A DNA stretch of 8,624 bases from Bacteroidales bacterium UBA3663 (GCA_002373755.1 DFJU01000121.1:1-8624), one strand, 5' to 3'. Numbered from the stretch's first letter, positions 1-7,138 are shown. Translations and numbers: made by a program. Notes: generated by a model from the letters alone, not told the origin.

Positions 1-822
1 CATCAACTGAATAACGCTGGATGGGTTTCCCCTGCCTCACAAGATGATTACTGGAAAATGATGTTCCATGCCGATTCGCTGTTTGACGCACGCCTCTATG
101 ACGAGGCGCGACAGGTGTATGATCTCGCCTTCAGTGAAAACCGCTACATCCTTCCAAGTCAACTATCCCATGCGGCAAGCAAGATGGCCTCCATCGGTGA
201 CAACCAGGCTGCACTGGCCTATCTGCGCCATCGCGTGGCAATGGAGAAGGACTTCTACGAAGACCCGTTGATGACCTCTTACACGGAACTGACCGACACC
301 TTCGAGCTACGGAGCCAACAGTGGCATTACGACTTGGAGCTCAAGAAGACACTGGAGAGCATCTTTGAGCGAGACCAGTATGACCGATTGCTATGGTCCC
401 AAGCCGTGAAAACCAATCCCAGTGACACCGAGCGAAACGACGGGCTTGCCCGTCGGGCCCTCATGACCGACAGTCTGAATCTCGTTCTCGTTGGCAACAT
501 TCTCTCACAATATGGATTCCCGTCCAGGGAATTGGTGGGTGATTTTGGCAGTCAAGCGGTTTGGCTGGTGTTCCAACATGCCGGCTTGGATTATCAAAAG
601 AGGTTTCTGCCGCAACTCGAGGCTGCCGTGTCCCGTGGTGACATTGCCCCATTATACCTCGCGATGCTGCGCGACCGCATTGACGTGCGGGAGGGGAAGC
701 CCCAGCGCTATGGCACCGAAATCGACGAGAAGGGCAACCTCGCCCCGCTATTGGACCCGTCGCGTGTGAACCTGTGGCGGCAAGAAGTCGGGTTGCCAGC
801 TCTCGATGAGTTTAGTGAATGA
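1..822 (+). CDS. DUF6624 domain protein with helical N-terminal part, 5' truncated by window
   Basis: The frame is open from base 1, so the real start lies outside the window; the ATG codons at 58 and 61 are internal. The visible 273 residues fall in two parts. Residues 1 to about 105 are helix-rich, with Ala/Leu/Tyr spacing like tetratricopeptide repeats (the DARLYDEARQVYDLA and DNQAALAYLRHRVA stretches). Residues about 110-270 match what I recall of DUF6624: a YD-x-L-x3-L start, then YGFPSRELVG, FQHAGLDYQKRFLPQL, a LYLAMLRDRI segment, YGT, and a closing LDPSRVNLWRQEVGLP motif. DUF6624 has no known biochemical role that I can state. Whether the missing N-terminus holds a signal peptide or membrane anchor cannot be seen. 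The gene ends 124 nt before the next one, which has its own promoter, so they are probably not co-transcribed by necessity. The family call rests on remembered motifs. Confidence 0.8.
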   Translation, partial: HQLNNAGWVSPASQDDYWKMMFHADSLFDARLYDEARQVYDLAFSENRYILPSQLSHAASKMASIGDNQAALAYLRHRVAMEKDFYEDPLMTSYTELTDTFELRSQQWHYDLELKKTLESIFERDQYDRLLWSQAVKTNPSDTERNDGLARRALMTDSLNLVLVGNILSQYGFPSRELVGDFGSQAVWLVFQHAGLDYQKRFLPQLEAAVSRGDIAPLYLAMLRDRIDVREGKPQRYGTEIDEKGNLAPLLDPSRVNLWRQEVGLPALDEFSE

Positions 823-892
823 CGGGTGAACAGGGGACTGAATAACAATATTATTTGAGCCAAAAAGTAAAGCGTGCCTGACTGGACGATTG

Positions 893-900
893 TACTTTTG
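893..900 (+). promoter_or_regulatory. Bacteroidota -7 promoter box upstream of the short AraC-type gene
   Basis: TACTTTTG fits the Bacteroidota -7 consensus TAnnTTTG exactly. It lies 46 nt before the ATG at 947, giving an expected leader of about 40 nt. No good TTTG-type -33 box sits at 18-21 nt upstream; the nearest TTTG (854-857) is too far. The call is therefore based on the -7 box and its position alone. Confidence 0.55.
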
Positions 901-946
901 CAACCAGAAAACATCAGTTCATTCACTTAAATAATATCACGACAAG

Positions 947-1324
947 ATGAGAAGCAAGATTGAAGAGTACAATGCAGTGGTAGAGGCTGCAAGCAAGTTC
1001 TCACGCAGCGAAGTGATTATGGACCAATTTGTCACGCTACTCCGTCAATATGGAACGACTCAGCGTAGCATCCCCTTCTACGCCAGTCAACTGGCACTCA
1101 CCGCTAACCATCTGAGCGACGTAGTGCGTCAGCAGTCGGGACTCTCGGTAATGGATTGGCTGTACCGGACTACCATTACAGAGGCCAAAGTGCTACTAAA
1201 ACATTCTGACCTCATGATTTATGAGATTGGTGAGCGTCTGAATTTTCCAGAACCAACAGCCTTCAACCGCTTCTTCAAAAAGCATGTAGGCATGACCCCA
1301 CTGGAGTATAGGGAGAATAAATAG
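947..1324 (+). CDS. Short AraC-family helix-turn-helix regulator (DNA-binding domain only)
   Basis: This 125-residue protein is almost entirely an AraC/XylS-type DNA-binding domain. Residues about 40-125 cover both helix-turn-helix units: SIPFYASQLALTANHLSDVVRQ for the first, and IYEIGERLNF-PEPTAFNRFFKKHVGMTPLEYR for the second, with the family's F-x-R-x-F-K-K-x-x-G-x-[ST]-P-x-x-[YF]-R signature. Residues 1-38 resemble the short helix that links the sensor to the DNA-binding domain in full-length proteins. The usual N-terminal cupin-like sensor (full proteins are about 280-300 aa) is absent, and I see no remnant of it in the 124 nt upstream. That stretch holds a plausible promoter, so this may be a working stand-alone DNA-binding protein or a gene shortened by an internal deletion. 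The start at 947 is the first ATG after the promoter. Its target is unknown; the neighbouring genes are candidates by position only. Confidence 0.85.
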   Translation: MRSKIEEYNAVVEAASKFSRSEVIMDQFVTLLRQYGTTQRSIPFYASQLALTANHLSDVVRQQSGLSVMDWLYRTTITEAKVLLKHSDLMIYEIGERLNFPEPTAFNRFFKKHVGMTPLEYRENK

Positions 1325-1470
1325 TTTTCAATTCCAATTTACGAGATTTATGACGGCGCCTCAGCGTTGCTTGAACAAGTTCAACTCTGCGTTCGGCTTG
1401 CACATAAATTTGAGTTTTCCTTTTGCTCTCACTTAAACGCCAATTTTTGAGAACCCAAAAGATGATAAAG
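1325..1470. repeat. Intergenic stretch resembling a dispersed Prevotella/Bacteroidales repeat
   Basis: No gene is seen between the AraC-type stop and the next promoter. The part around 1391-1447 (GCGTTCGGCTTGCAC, then a TTTTCC/TTTTGCTCTCACTTAAACGCC stretch read in pieces) resembles short intergenic sequences I remember as scattered in Prevotella-type genomes. Only one copy is in the window, so repetition cannot be shown here. The call is from memory and tentative. Confidence 0.3.
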
Positions 1471-1472
1471 GG

Positions 1473-1495
1473 TTTTGGTTTTGAATAAACCAAAA
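1473..1495. promoter_or_regulatory. Dyad over the -33 region of the GrpB-gene promoter (candidate operator)
   Basis: TTTTGGTTT (1473-1481) and AAACCAAAA (1487-1495) are perfect 9-nt inverted arms around a 5-nt centre, TGAAT. The left arm overlaps the TTTG -33 box at 1480-1483, so a bound repressor would block the promoter. The dyad is AT-rich and could instead be a weak terminator for the gene before it, but no T-run follows. Confidence 0.45.
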
Positions 1496-1509
1496 TATTC
1501 GTAACTTTG
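1480..1509 (+). promoter_or_regulatory. Bacteroidota promoter for the GrpB-family gene
   Basis: TTTG at 1480-1483 and TAACTTTG at 1502-1509 are 18 nt apart, close to the usual Bacteroidota spacing. Transcription would begin near 1514-1517. This rules out the in-frame TTG at 1507 as the start of the next gene and supports the ATG at 1546. Confidence 0.75.
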
Positions 1510-1545
1510 CAGTCAGATAAATCGGAATTTATAGAAGACTTGACT

Positions 1546-2115
1546 ATGGAAAAAGAACTGTCGAAAATGACGTTGGAAGAATTGTGGGATTTATTCCCTA
1601 TCTTCCTTGTTCAGCACGATGATCAGTGGAACGAATACTACAATGAGATAGAATCCAAAATTACTGATCTTTTGGTAGGTTATCCTGTTAAAAGAATCAG
1701 TCACATTGGAAGCACAGCGATACAGGGCATATGGGCCAAGAACATTGTTGATGTAATGGTTGAGATTTCTGAAAATGCCGATATGGAAGAGGTATCGCAC
1801 GTTATGGAGCAGAATGGTTTTATCAGAATGTCTGACGAAAAGGGACGTATTTCACTCAATAAGGGATATACAAAAGAGGGATTTGCGGATAAAGTTTATC
1901 ACATTCATCTTAGATATGCAGGAGATAATGATGAGTTGTATTTCCGCGACTATCTGAATGAGTATCCTCAGATTGCAAAGGAATATGAAACATTAAAGCT
2001 TGAATTATGGAAGAGATATGAGCATGACAGAGATGCCTATACCATTGCAAAAACTGATTTCATTCGCAAATGGACAAAAGAAGCCCATACAATATATGGC
2101 AAAAGATACTTATAA
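1546..2115 (+). CDS. GrpB/UPF0157-family protein (nucleotidyltransferase-like fold)
   Basis: The 189-residue product matches the GrpB (UPF0157) family, whose fold is related to nucleotidyltransferases. The catalytic-type motif HIGSTA is at residues 53-58, followed by G61, K65 and D69 (the G-x3-K-x3-D pattern). HLRY (121-124), the LYFRDYL segment (131-137) and a C-terminal YTIAKTDFI (165-173) are further family landmarks. The usual second Ser of GST[S] is Ala here, and the usual Pro-Gly is Gln-Gly, as in the variant subgroup with an I-W-A-K segment. Substrate and biological role are unknown. The start at 1546 lies about 30 nt after the predicted transcription start; ATG 1567 is a second option. 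The gene is clearly more AT-rich than all its neighbours, is led by its own promoter and is followed by an intrinsic terminator. It looks like a transferred single-gene unit (inference). Confidence 0.9.
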   Translation: MEKELSKMTLEELWDLFPIFLVQHDDQWNEYYNEIESKITDLLVGYPVKRISHIGSTAIQGIWAKNIVDVMVEISENADMEEVSHVMEQNGFIRMSDEKGRISLNKGYTKEGFADKVYHIHLRYAGDNDELYFRDYLNEYPQIAKEYETLKLELWKRYEHDRDAYTIAKTDFIRKWTKEAHTIYGKRYL

Positions 2116-2185
2116 ATTCCAATTTTTCGGACAACAAAACTTCCGACATACTCATTTATGTTTTTTGAAGTGACAATGAACTTCG

Positions 2186-2224
2186 CCCCGAGGTCCGCAA
2201 TGTGGACTTTCGGGGTATTTTTTT
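2186..2224 (+). terminator. Intrinsic terminator after the GrpB-family gene
   Basis: The outer stem CCCCGA (2186-2191) pairs with TCGGGG (2210-2215). The inner stem GTCC (2193-2196) pairs with GGAC (2204-2207), with a 7-nt loop and a small bulge. Seven T residues follow at 2218-2224. This insulates the receptor gene from the upstream gene. Confidence 0.9.
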
Positions 2225-2253
2225 GGCCGATGCACATCGCCCATAACCCCAAG

Positions 2254-2273
2254 AATACCGAAATTGTGGTATT
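2254..2273. promoter_or_regulatory. Dyad overlapping the -33 box of the receptor promoter (candidate operator)
   Basis: AATACC (2254-2259) and GGTATT (2268-2273) are perfect 6-nt inverted arms separated by 8 nt, and the right arm overlaps the -33 box at 2272-2275. Its size and place suit a dimeric repressor, for example a metal-responsive one, but no known box is matched. The GrpB-gene dyad has a different sequence, so a shared regulator is not implied. Confidence 0.4.
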
Positions 2274-2302
2274 TCAAACACTTCAAAAAAGCTCTACCTT
2301 CG
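2272..2302 (+). promoter_or_regulatory. Predicted promoter of the TonB-dependent receptor gene
   Basis: TTTC (2272-2275), 19 nt, then TACCTTCG (2295-2302), one mismatch from TAnnTTTG. Transcription would begin near 2308, leaving a leader of about 45 nt before ATG 2354. This excludes the in-frame ATG at 2264 as the start. Confidence 0.6.
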
Positions 2303-2353
2303 CGCCGCAAAAATGCTCAAAAATGTCGAGAGACAGAGCGTAATCCGATAGAA

Positions 2354-5308
2354 ATGACGTTATTAAGGTCGTGTCCGATGGCTTGTCGCTACATTTTTTT
2401 CCTGTCCCTTCTGCTCTGGAACGGCGTATGCCGGGCCTCTTCGACCGTGTCGGTGGGCGGACGGGTGACATCGGCCAAGGGCGAGCCGCTCGAATCATCG
2501 ACCGTGAGCCACGCGGCCAGCGGACTTTGGGCTTTGACCGACGCGAAGGGCGACTTCACGCTACGCGGATTGCCATCGGGCAACGTCGAACTTGAGGTGC
2601 GCATCGTGGGCTACAGGACGCAGACCGTGCGGCTCAACCTCGCGGCCGACACCACTGGCGTGCGCATCGCATTGGCCGAAGACAACCTCAAACTGAGCGA
2701 GGTCAGCATCACCGCACGACAGAGCCGGACGAGCGAGACGACATCGTACGTCATTGGCCGCAACGCACTGGAACACACGCAGATGCTCAACGTGGCCGAT
2801 GTGACATCGCTGCTCCCGGGCGGCAAGACTTCGGGCGACGTGAGCCTGATGAGCGACAGCCGCATCGCCCTGCGCAGCGCGGGGTCTGGCGAGATGGGCA
2901 ACACCGCATTCGGCACAGCCATCGAGGTGGACGGCGTGAGGCTTTCGGCCAATGCGCAGATGTCGTCGCCCAACGGAGCAAGCACGCGCACTGTGGCCGC
3001 CGCCAACGTCGAGTCGGTCGAAATCGTGACCGGAATCCCCTCGGTGGAGCACGGCGACCTCTCGAACGGCATCGTCAAGGTGCGCACCCGACGCGGCAAG
3101 ACGCCGTGGACCATCGACGCATCGGTCAAGCCACACACGCGGCTGGTTGCCGTGAGCAAGGGCTGGAATCTGGGCGACGGCCGACGGCACAGCGGCTCGA
3201 TGCTGAACTTCAGCCTGGAACGCGCCAAGTCGTTCTCCAACCTCACCTCGCCGCACACGAGCTACGACCGCAACGCACTGTCGCTCAACTATTCACGTCG
3301 CACGCGCGGGCAAATGCCATTGGCCATAAACATCGGATTGACGGCCAATGTGGGCGGCTACGACAGCGAGGCCGACCCCGACTACTACGCCGATACCTAC
3401 AGCAAGGTACGCGACCGAGTGGTGCGCGGCAACGTGCGTCTGCAATGGCAGCTGAACCGCCGCTACGCGACTTCTGTCGAGTTTTCGGCCAATGCATCGG
3501 CCGCCGACCAGCGCCAGCAGGAGCGTTCGTACACCAGTTCAGCATCGTCGCAGGCACAGATACACGCCACGGGCGAGGGCTACAACGTGGCCACGGAATA
3601 TGACGCCGACCCATCGGCCGCAATCATCCTCGGCCCAATCGGCTACTGGTACCGCACGGCCACGACCGACAGCAAGCCCATCGATGCCGCCCTCCACATC
3701 AAGTACCTCTGGGCCAAACGGTTGCCGAACGGCATCGGACACCGTCTGAAGGCCGGCATCGACTGGCACGCCGAGGGCAACGCGGGGCGCGGCACGACCT
3801 ACGACGACCTGCGCACCGCCCCCACCTGGCGCGCCGCCCGCTACGACACGCTGCCCTGGCTGCACAGCCTTGCCGCCTACGCCGAGGAGCACCTCACGGC
3901 CGAATTTGCATCATCGGCCAAAGCCACACTGACCGCCGGACTGCGCGCCGACGTGACCCACGTGAACGGTTCGGCCTACGGCACGGCCAACGCCCTCTCG
4001 CCACGCATCAGCGGACGCATCCGCCTGTGGGACGATGACGGCCGATGGCTCTCGATGCTCAACCTGCACGGCGGATGGGGCAAGTCGGTCAAGCTGCCTT
4101 CGATGGCGGTGCTCTACCCCACGACGAGCTACACCGACCAGCTGGCTTTTGCGCCGGGCACGATGGCCGACGGAAGGACGTTCTACGCCTACTACACCAT
4201 CCCGTCGAGCGCACGCTACAACCCGTCGCTCCGCTGGCAGTACGCCACACAGACCGAAGTGGGCGTCGAGGGTCGCATCGGCCGCACCAGAATCGCGCTT
4301 TCGGCCTACCGCACGGTGACTCACCGCCCCTACATCGCGACATCGGTCTATACGCCCTACACCTACCGCTACACGTCGCAGGCCGCACTCGAATCGTCGG
4401 CCATACCATCGGCCAACCGCTCGTACAGCATCGACCCGACAACGGGCATCGTCACCGTGAGCGACCGCACCGGAACATCGGCCGACGAAACCCTCGCATA
4501 CACCGAGCGGCACGCCTTCAAGGGCAACACGATGTGGGTGAACGGTTCGGCATCGACGCGGCAGGGCATCGAATGGGTGGTTGACTTCGCCCGCATCCCG
4601 TGGCTCGACACCGAAGTGCGCTGGGACGGCAACGCGGCCTTCTACAACGGCACGGAACACACGCTCATGCAGTCGCGCTCGTCGCTCACATTGGCCGACG
4701 GACAGCCGTTCCCCTACATCGCCTACTATGAGGGCAGCACGACGGTGGCCAATGGTTCGCTGACGCGACGCGTGAACTCCAACCTGACGGTGACGACGCA
4801 CATCCCCGTGGTGCGGCTCATCCTCTCGGTGAAGCTGGAGGCGACCCTGTGCCGCTACTCGCGCAACTTGCAGTCGGACGGCATCATCCCCGACGGCGAA
4901 AACAGCTACGTGGGGTCGCGTAGCAGTGACCTGAGCGGGCACTACGCGATTGTCTATCCGCGCTACTACGCGACTTGGGACGACCCCGCGACGCTCATCC
5001 CGTTTGAAGAGGCGTTCCTCGCGGCCAAGGAGAGCGACACGGAGCTTTACCAGCGGCTGATGCGCCTGGTGCTGCGGTCGAACACCGACTACTTCTTCAC
5101 CGCGAACCGCGTGTCGCCCTACCTGTCGGGCAACATCAACGTGACGAAGGAGATTGGCGACCACGTGACGCTGTCGTTCCAGGCGACGAACTTCTGGAAC
5201 TCGACGCGCAAGGTCCACACCTCACAGACCGACAGCGAGACGACGCTCTACGGCAGCAGCTACATCCCGTCGTTCTACTACGGACTGGCGCTGAAGGTGA
5301 AGATATAG
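2354..5308 (+). CDS. TonB-dependent outer-membrane receptor with N-terminal carboxypeptidase-regulatory-like domain
   Basis: This 984-residue protein is a TonB-dependent transporter of the outer membrane, which brings a bound ligand across with energy from TonB/ExbBD. Residues 1-28 form a Sec signal peptide (ACRYIFFLSLLLWNGVCRA, cut likely after A28); ATG 2378, eight codons later, is an equally good start. Residues about 32-118 are a carboxypeptidase-regulatory-like beta-sandwich (GGRVTSAKGEPL, LTDAKGDFTLRGLPSG, VGYRTQTV). The plug spans about 120-245 (SEVSITAR, an IEVDGVR strand, VESVEIVTGIPSVEHGDLSNG). The rest is a 22-strand-type barrel ending in the aromatic-rich IPSFYYGLALKVKI. It lacks SusC-type plug signatures and no SusD follows, so glycan import is not indicated. 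The partners are the lipoprotein and barrel protein downstream. The ligand cannot be told from sequence; metal chelate, cofactor or peptide are all possible. The gene is GC-rich with dense CATYGGCC motifs. Confidence 0.93.
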   Translation: MTLLRSCPMACRYIFFLSLLLWNGVCRASSTVSVGGRVTSAKGEPLESSTVSHAASGLWALTDAKGDFTLRGLPSGNVELEVRIVGYRTQTVRLNLAADTTGVRIALAEDNLKLSEVSITARQSRTSETTSYVIGRNALEHTQMLNVADVTSLLPGGKTSGDVSLMSDSRIALRSAGSGEMGNTAFGTAIEVDGVRLSANAQMSSPNGASTRTVAAANVESVEIVTGIPSVEHGDLSNGIVKVRTRRGKTPWTIDASVKPHTRLVAVSKGWNLGDGRRHSGSMLNFSLERAKSFSNLTSPHTSYDRNALSLNYSRRTRGQMPLAINIGLTANVGGYDSEADPDYYADTYSKVRDRVVRGNVRLQWQLNRRYATSVEFSANASAADQRQQERSYTSSASSQAQIHATGEGYNVATEYDADPSAAIILGPIGYWYRTATTDSKPIDAALHIKYLWAKRLPNGIGHRLKAGIDWHAEGNAGRGTTYDDLRTAPTWRAARYDTLPWLHSLAAYAEEHLTAEFASSAKATLTAGLRADVTHVNGSAYGTANALSPRISGRIRLWDDDGRWLSMLNLHGGWGKSVKLPSMAVLYPTTSYTDQLAFAPGTMADGRTFYAYYTIPSSARYNPSLRWQYATQTEVGVEGRIGRTRIALSAYRTVTHRPYIATSVYTPYTYRYTSQAALESSAIPSANRSYSIDPTTGIVTVSDRTGTSADETLAYTERHAFKGNTMWVNGSASTRQGIEWVVDFARIPWLDTEVRWDGNAAFYNGTEHTLMQSRSSLTLADGQPFPYIAYYEGSTTVANGSLTRRVNSNLTVTTHIPVVRLILSVKLEATLCRYSRNLQSDGIIPDGENSYVGSRSSDLSGHYAIVYPRYYATWDDPATLIPFEEAFLAAKESDTELYQRLMRLVLRSNTDYFFTANRVSPYLSGNINVTKEIGDHVTLSFQATNFWNSTRKVHTSQTDSETTLYGSSYIPSFYYGLALKVKI

Positions 5309-5321
5309 AGCAAAGAGCCAG

Positions 5322-5362
5322 CAGACCCTCTCAGACCCCCTCCCGACCTCCCCGAGGGGAGG
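5322..5362. repeat. GC-rich repeat element just after the receptor stop (CAGACCCTCTC family, copy 1)
   Basis: It begins with CAGACCCTCTC (5322-5332), 13 nt after the receptor stop codon. It also holds a tight hairpin, CCTCCCC-GA-GGGGAGG (5347-5362). The same CAGACCCTCTC core recurs at 7139 and, inverted, at 5814-5824. No T-run follows, so it is not a classical terminator, though the hairpin could protect the 3' end of the receptor mRNA. Confidence 0.7.
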
Positions 5363-5389
5363 AGATTGGAAAGTTACCACAGGAGGGCA

Positions 5390-5478
5390 AAAATGTAGAG
5401 ACGTTTCATGAAACGTCTCTACGGCAAGAAAAAACGTAGGGGCGCATCGAACGGGACAACCATTTCCATGTCTTTCAG
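5390..5478. repeat. 89-nt direct repeat, copy 1, carrying a perfect 28-nt palindrome
   Basis: The unit runs from AAAATGTAGAG to GTCTTTCAG and recurs at 5530-5617 with few changes, offset by 140 nt. At 5395-5422 it contains a perfect 28-nt palindrome with arms GTAGAGACGT / ACGTCTCTAC and centre TTCATGAA. After the palindrome both copies share GGCAAGAAAAA and GGGGCGCATCGAACGG. It is non-coding and resembles a palindromic dispersed element. Confidence 0.85.
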
Positions 5479-5529
5479 TAGGGGGCACCACAATGTGACG
5501 TCTCCATGACAGGGAAACGGCACACGCGG

Positions 5530-5617
5530 AAAATGTAGAGACGTTTCATGAAACGTCTTTACGGCAAGAAAAACGCAGGGGCGCATCGAACGGAACAAAC
5601 ATTTCCGTGTCTTTCAG
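5530..5617. repeat. 88-nt direct repeat, copy 2, with near-perfect palindrome
   Basis: This is the second copy of the unit at 5390-5478. Its palindrome (5535-5562) has one change, CTTTAC for CTCTAC in the right arm, which keeps a G-T pair in RNA. An ATG at 5548 lies inside the palindrome and opens a long frame joined to the lipoprotein, but it is not a credible start. Beyond it, 5618-5720 is AT-rich, with repeated TTTCCGTG-like pieces at its left edge and no gene. A promoter for the lipoprotein may lie here, but no box could be fixed. Confidence 0.85.
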
Positions 5618-5720
5618 CGGTTTCCGTGCAATTCCGTGGTAAAAAATCATTGGCAATAAAAATTCAAAACTTCAACAATAAACATTTAAAAAGCTTACAC
5701 CCTCGGCAACAAACCAAAGC

Positions 5721-5824
5721 CACCTCCCCATCAAGGGGGTCCTCGCAGCGAAAAGAAAGATTGATAATCTTTCAGCGAGAAGACGAACCTTTAGGTGAGG
5801 GGACGATGCTGGGGAGAGGGTCTG
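5721..5824 (-). repeat. Inverted CAGACCCTCTCCCCA-family element ending 5 nt before the lipoprotein start
   Basis: Read on the minus strand, the element begins CAGACCCTCTCCCCA (complement of 5810-5824) and ends in a GGGGAGGTG run. Inside are a hairpin with 8-nt arms GAAAGATT / AATCTTTC (5755-5773), flanking TCGC/GCGA pairs, and ACCT-TT-AGGT (5787-5796). On the plus strand its end supplies a purine tract, GGGGAGAGGG (5811-5820), 9 nt before the ATG, which could act as a ribosome-binding site. Confidence 0.75.
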
Positions 5825-5829
5825 ATTTT

Positions 5830-7137
5830 ATGAAAAAGTATCTTTCACTTCTGTGTGCGAGCCTGATGGCTCTGTCATTCACCGCCTGCGACGAAGACGA
5901 CGAAACCCCAACCTACGAGCTGACCGTCCAGCTGAACTTCCCTGAGGGCTTTGCGGCCGACGAATCGGCCAACGTGACCCTCAGCAACGTGCAGGGCACG
6001 ACCTGGAAGCAGGAGAGCGACGCGACGGGCGCAGTAACCTTCAACGTACCGGCCGGAATCTACTCGGCCAGCGCGACCGACCGCAACAACGGCCACATCT
6101 TCAACGGCACATTGGCCGAAATCACCGTGACCAACGCCGCTGTCAGCGCAACCGTCGAGATGCAGGCATCGAACTCAAGCCAGATCATCATCAAGGAGCT
6201 CTACATCGGCGGCTGTATGGACAACGACGGCGCCAAGGCTTACCAGCGTGACCCATACGTCATCCTCTACAACAACAGCGGCGAGGTGGCATCGGCCGAA
6301 AACCTCTGCCTCGGCATGTGCCTGCCGTTCAACGCTCACGCATCGAACAAGAACGTGACCGACGGCGTGCTCAGCTACGAGAACGAGGGCTTCATCCCAG
6401 CCGGCTACGGCATCTGGTACTTCCCATCGACCGTCACCATCGAGCCTTACAGCGAAATCGTCGTTGCCCTCAACGGTGCCATCGACCACACCGTGACCTA
6501 CAGCAATTCGGTGAACTTGGCCGATGCCTCATACTTTGCCTGCTACGATCCGGACGACTGGAACAACACGTCGTACTACCCGACCCCATCGGAAGTGATC
6601 CCGACCTCGCACTATCTGTTGGCCGAAAAGTGGGGCTTGGGCAACGCCTGGCCAATGAGCGCCATCGACCCTGCCTTCTTCATCTTCACAACCGAGGGCA
6701 TCACGCCGAGCGAATTTGCTGCCGCCCAGGACTGGTGGTACAACGGCAACACCGTGTCGGACATCAACGCCTGCCTGAAGGTCAAGACCGAATGGGTGCT
6801 CGACGCCATTGAGGTCTTCACCACCACGGCCGACGGCAACCAGAAGCGTCTCACTGCCTCGACCGATGCCGGCAGAGTCTATTTCACCAACAAGCACGGC
6901 TATTCGATGTTCCGCAACGTCGATCTGGAGGCTACCAAGGCCATCGAGGGCAACGAATCTCTGCTCGTCACTGGCATGACAAGCTGCGACGATGAGGCAG
7001 CCGATGTGGTCAAGTGCGACAAGAACGGCATCGACGCTGTGGCATCGGCCAAGAACGGTGCCAAGATCATCTATCAGGACAGCAACAACTCGTCGAACGA
7101 CTTCTTCGAGCGCTATCAGGCTTCTCTTAAAGAGTAA
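5830..7137 (+). CDS. DUF4876-type lipoprotein, probably surface-exposed
   Basis: This 435-residue lipoprotein has a short basic N-terminus (MKKY), a hydrophobic core and a lipobox ending FTAC, with lipidation at Cys20. The following DEDDE is the acidic pattern that marks export to the cell surface in several Bacteroidota. Residues about 28-115 form a beta-sandwich (YELTVQLNFP, ATGAVTFNVPAGIYSASATD) like a carboxypeptidase-regulatory or Ig-like fold. Residues about 118-430 fit DUF4876: IIIKELYIGG, YVILYNNSGE, IPAGYGIWYFP, and a YSEIVVALNG segment, arranged like a lamin-tail beta fold. Seven Cys residues lie in the mature body beyond the lipidated one, which is many for such a protein; disulfides or ligand binding are possible. 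The start at 5830 is chosen because it gives the signal peptide; upstream frame extension runs through repeats. Its place after a TonB receptor suggests a ligand-capture partner (inference). The DUF name is from memory. Confidence 0.88.
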   Translation: MKKYLSLLCASLMALSFTACDEDDETPTYELTVQLNFPEGFAADESANVTLSNVQGTTWKQESDATGAVTFNVPAGIYSASATDRNNGHIFNGTLAEITVTNAAVSATVEMQASNSSQIIIKELYIGGCMDNDGAKAYQRDPYVILYNNSGEVASAENLCLGMCLPFNAHASNKNVTDGVLSYENEGFIPAGYGIWYFPSTVTIEPYSEIVVALNGAIDHTVTYSNSVNLADASYFACYDPDDWNNTSYYPTPSEVIPTSHYLLAEKWGLGNAWPMSAIDPAFFIFTTEGITPSEFAAAQDWWYNGNTVSDINACLKVKTEWVLDAIEVFTTTADGNQKRLTASTDAGRVYFTNKHGYSMFRNVDLEATKAIEGNESLLVTGMTSCDDEAADVVKCDKNGIDAVASAKNGAKIIYQDSNNSSNDFFERYQASLKE

Positions 7138-7138
7138 A

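Noticed and set aside
841..855. AATAA-N5-TTATT dyad upstream of the AraC-type gene
   Set aside because: Only 5-nt AT-only arms; expected by chance in an AT-rich gap.
1507..1545. TTG start at 1507 for the GrpB-family gene
   Set aside because: It lies inside the TAACTTTG promoter box, so it would not be on the transcript.
2264..2353. Longer receptor N-terminus starting at ATG 2264
   Set aside because: It begins upstream of the predicted transcription start and would bury the signal peptide behind about 30 basic residues.
2561..3258. Two overlapping minus-strand open frames opposite the receptor plug region
   Set aside because: They overlap each other in different frames and encode low-complexity Arg/Ala/His or Ser/Leu-rich sequence; the plug-domain motifs are on the plus strand.
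3911..5218. Long minus-strand open frame (435 codons) opposite the receptor gene
   Set aside because: The product is Arg/Val/His-rich with no recognisable fold, as expected of the antisense of a GC-rich gene; the plus-strand receptor is clear.
5548..5829. Lipoprotein extended to ATG 5548
   Set aside because: The extension is translated repeat sequence beginning inside a palindrome and would hide the lipoprotein signal peptide that starts at 5830.
2354..7137. SusC/SusD glycan-uptake pair
   Set aside because: The second gene is a DUF4876-like lipoprotein with a beta-sandwich start, not the helical TPR-type SusD fold, and the receptor lacks SusC-type plug signatures.
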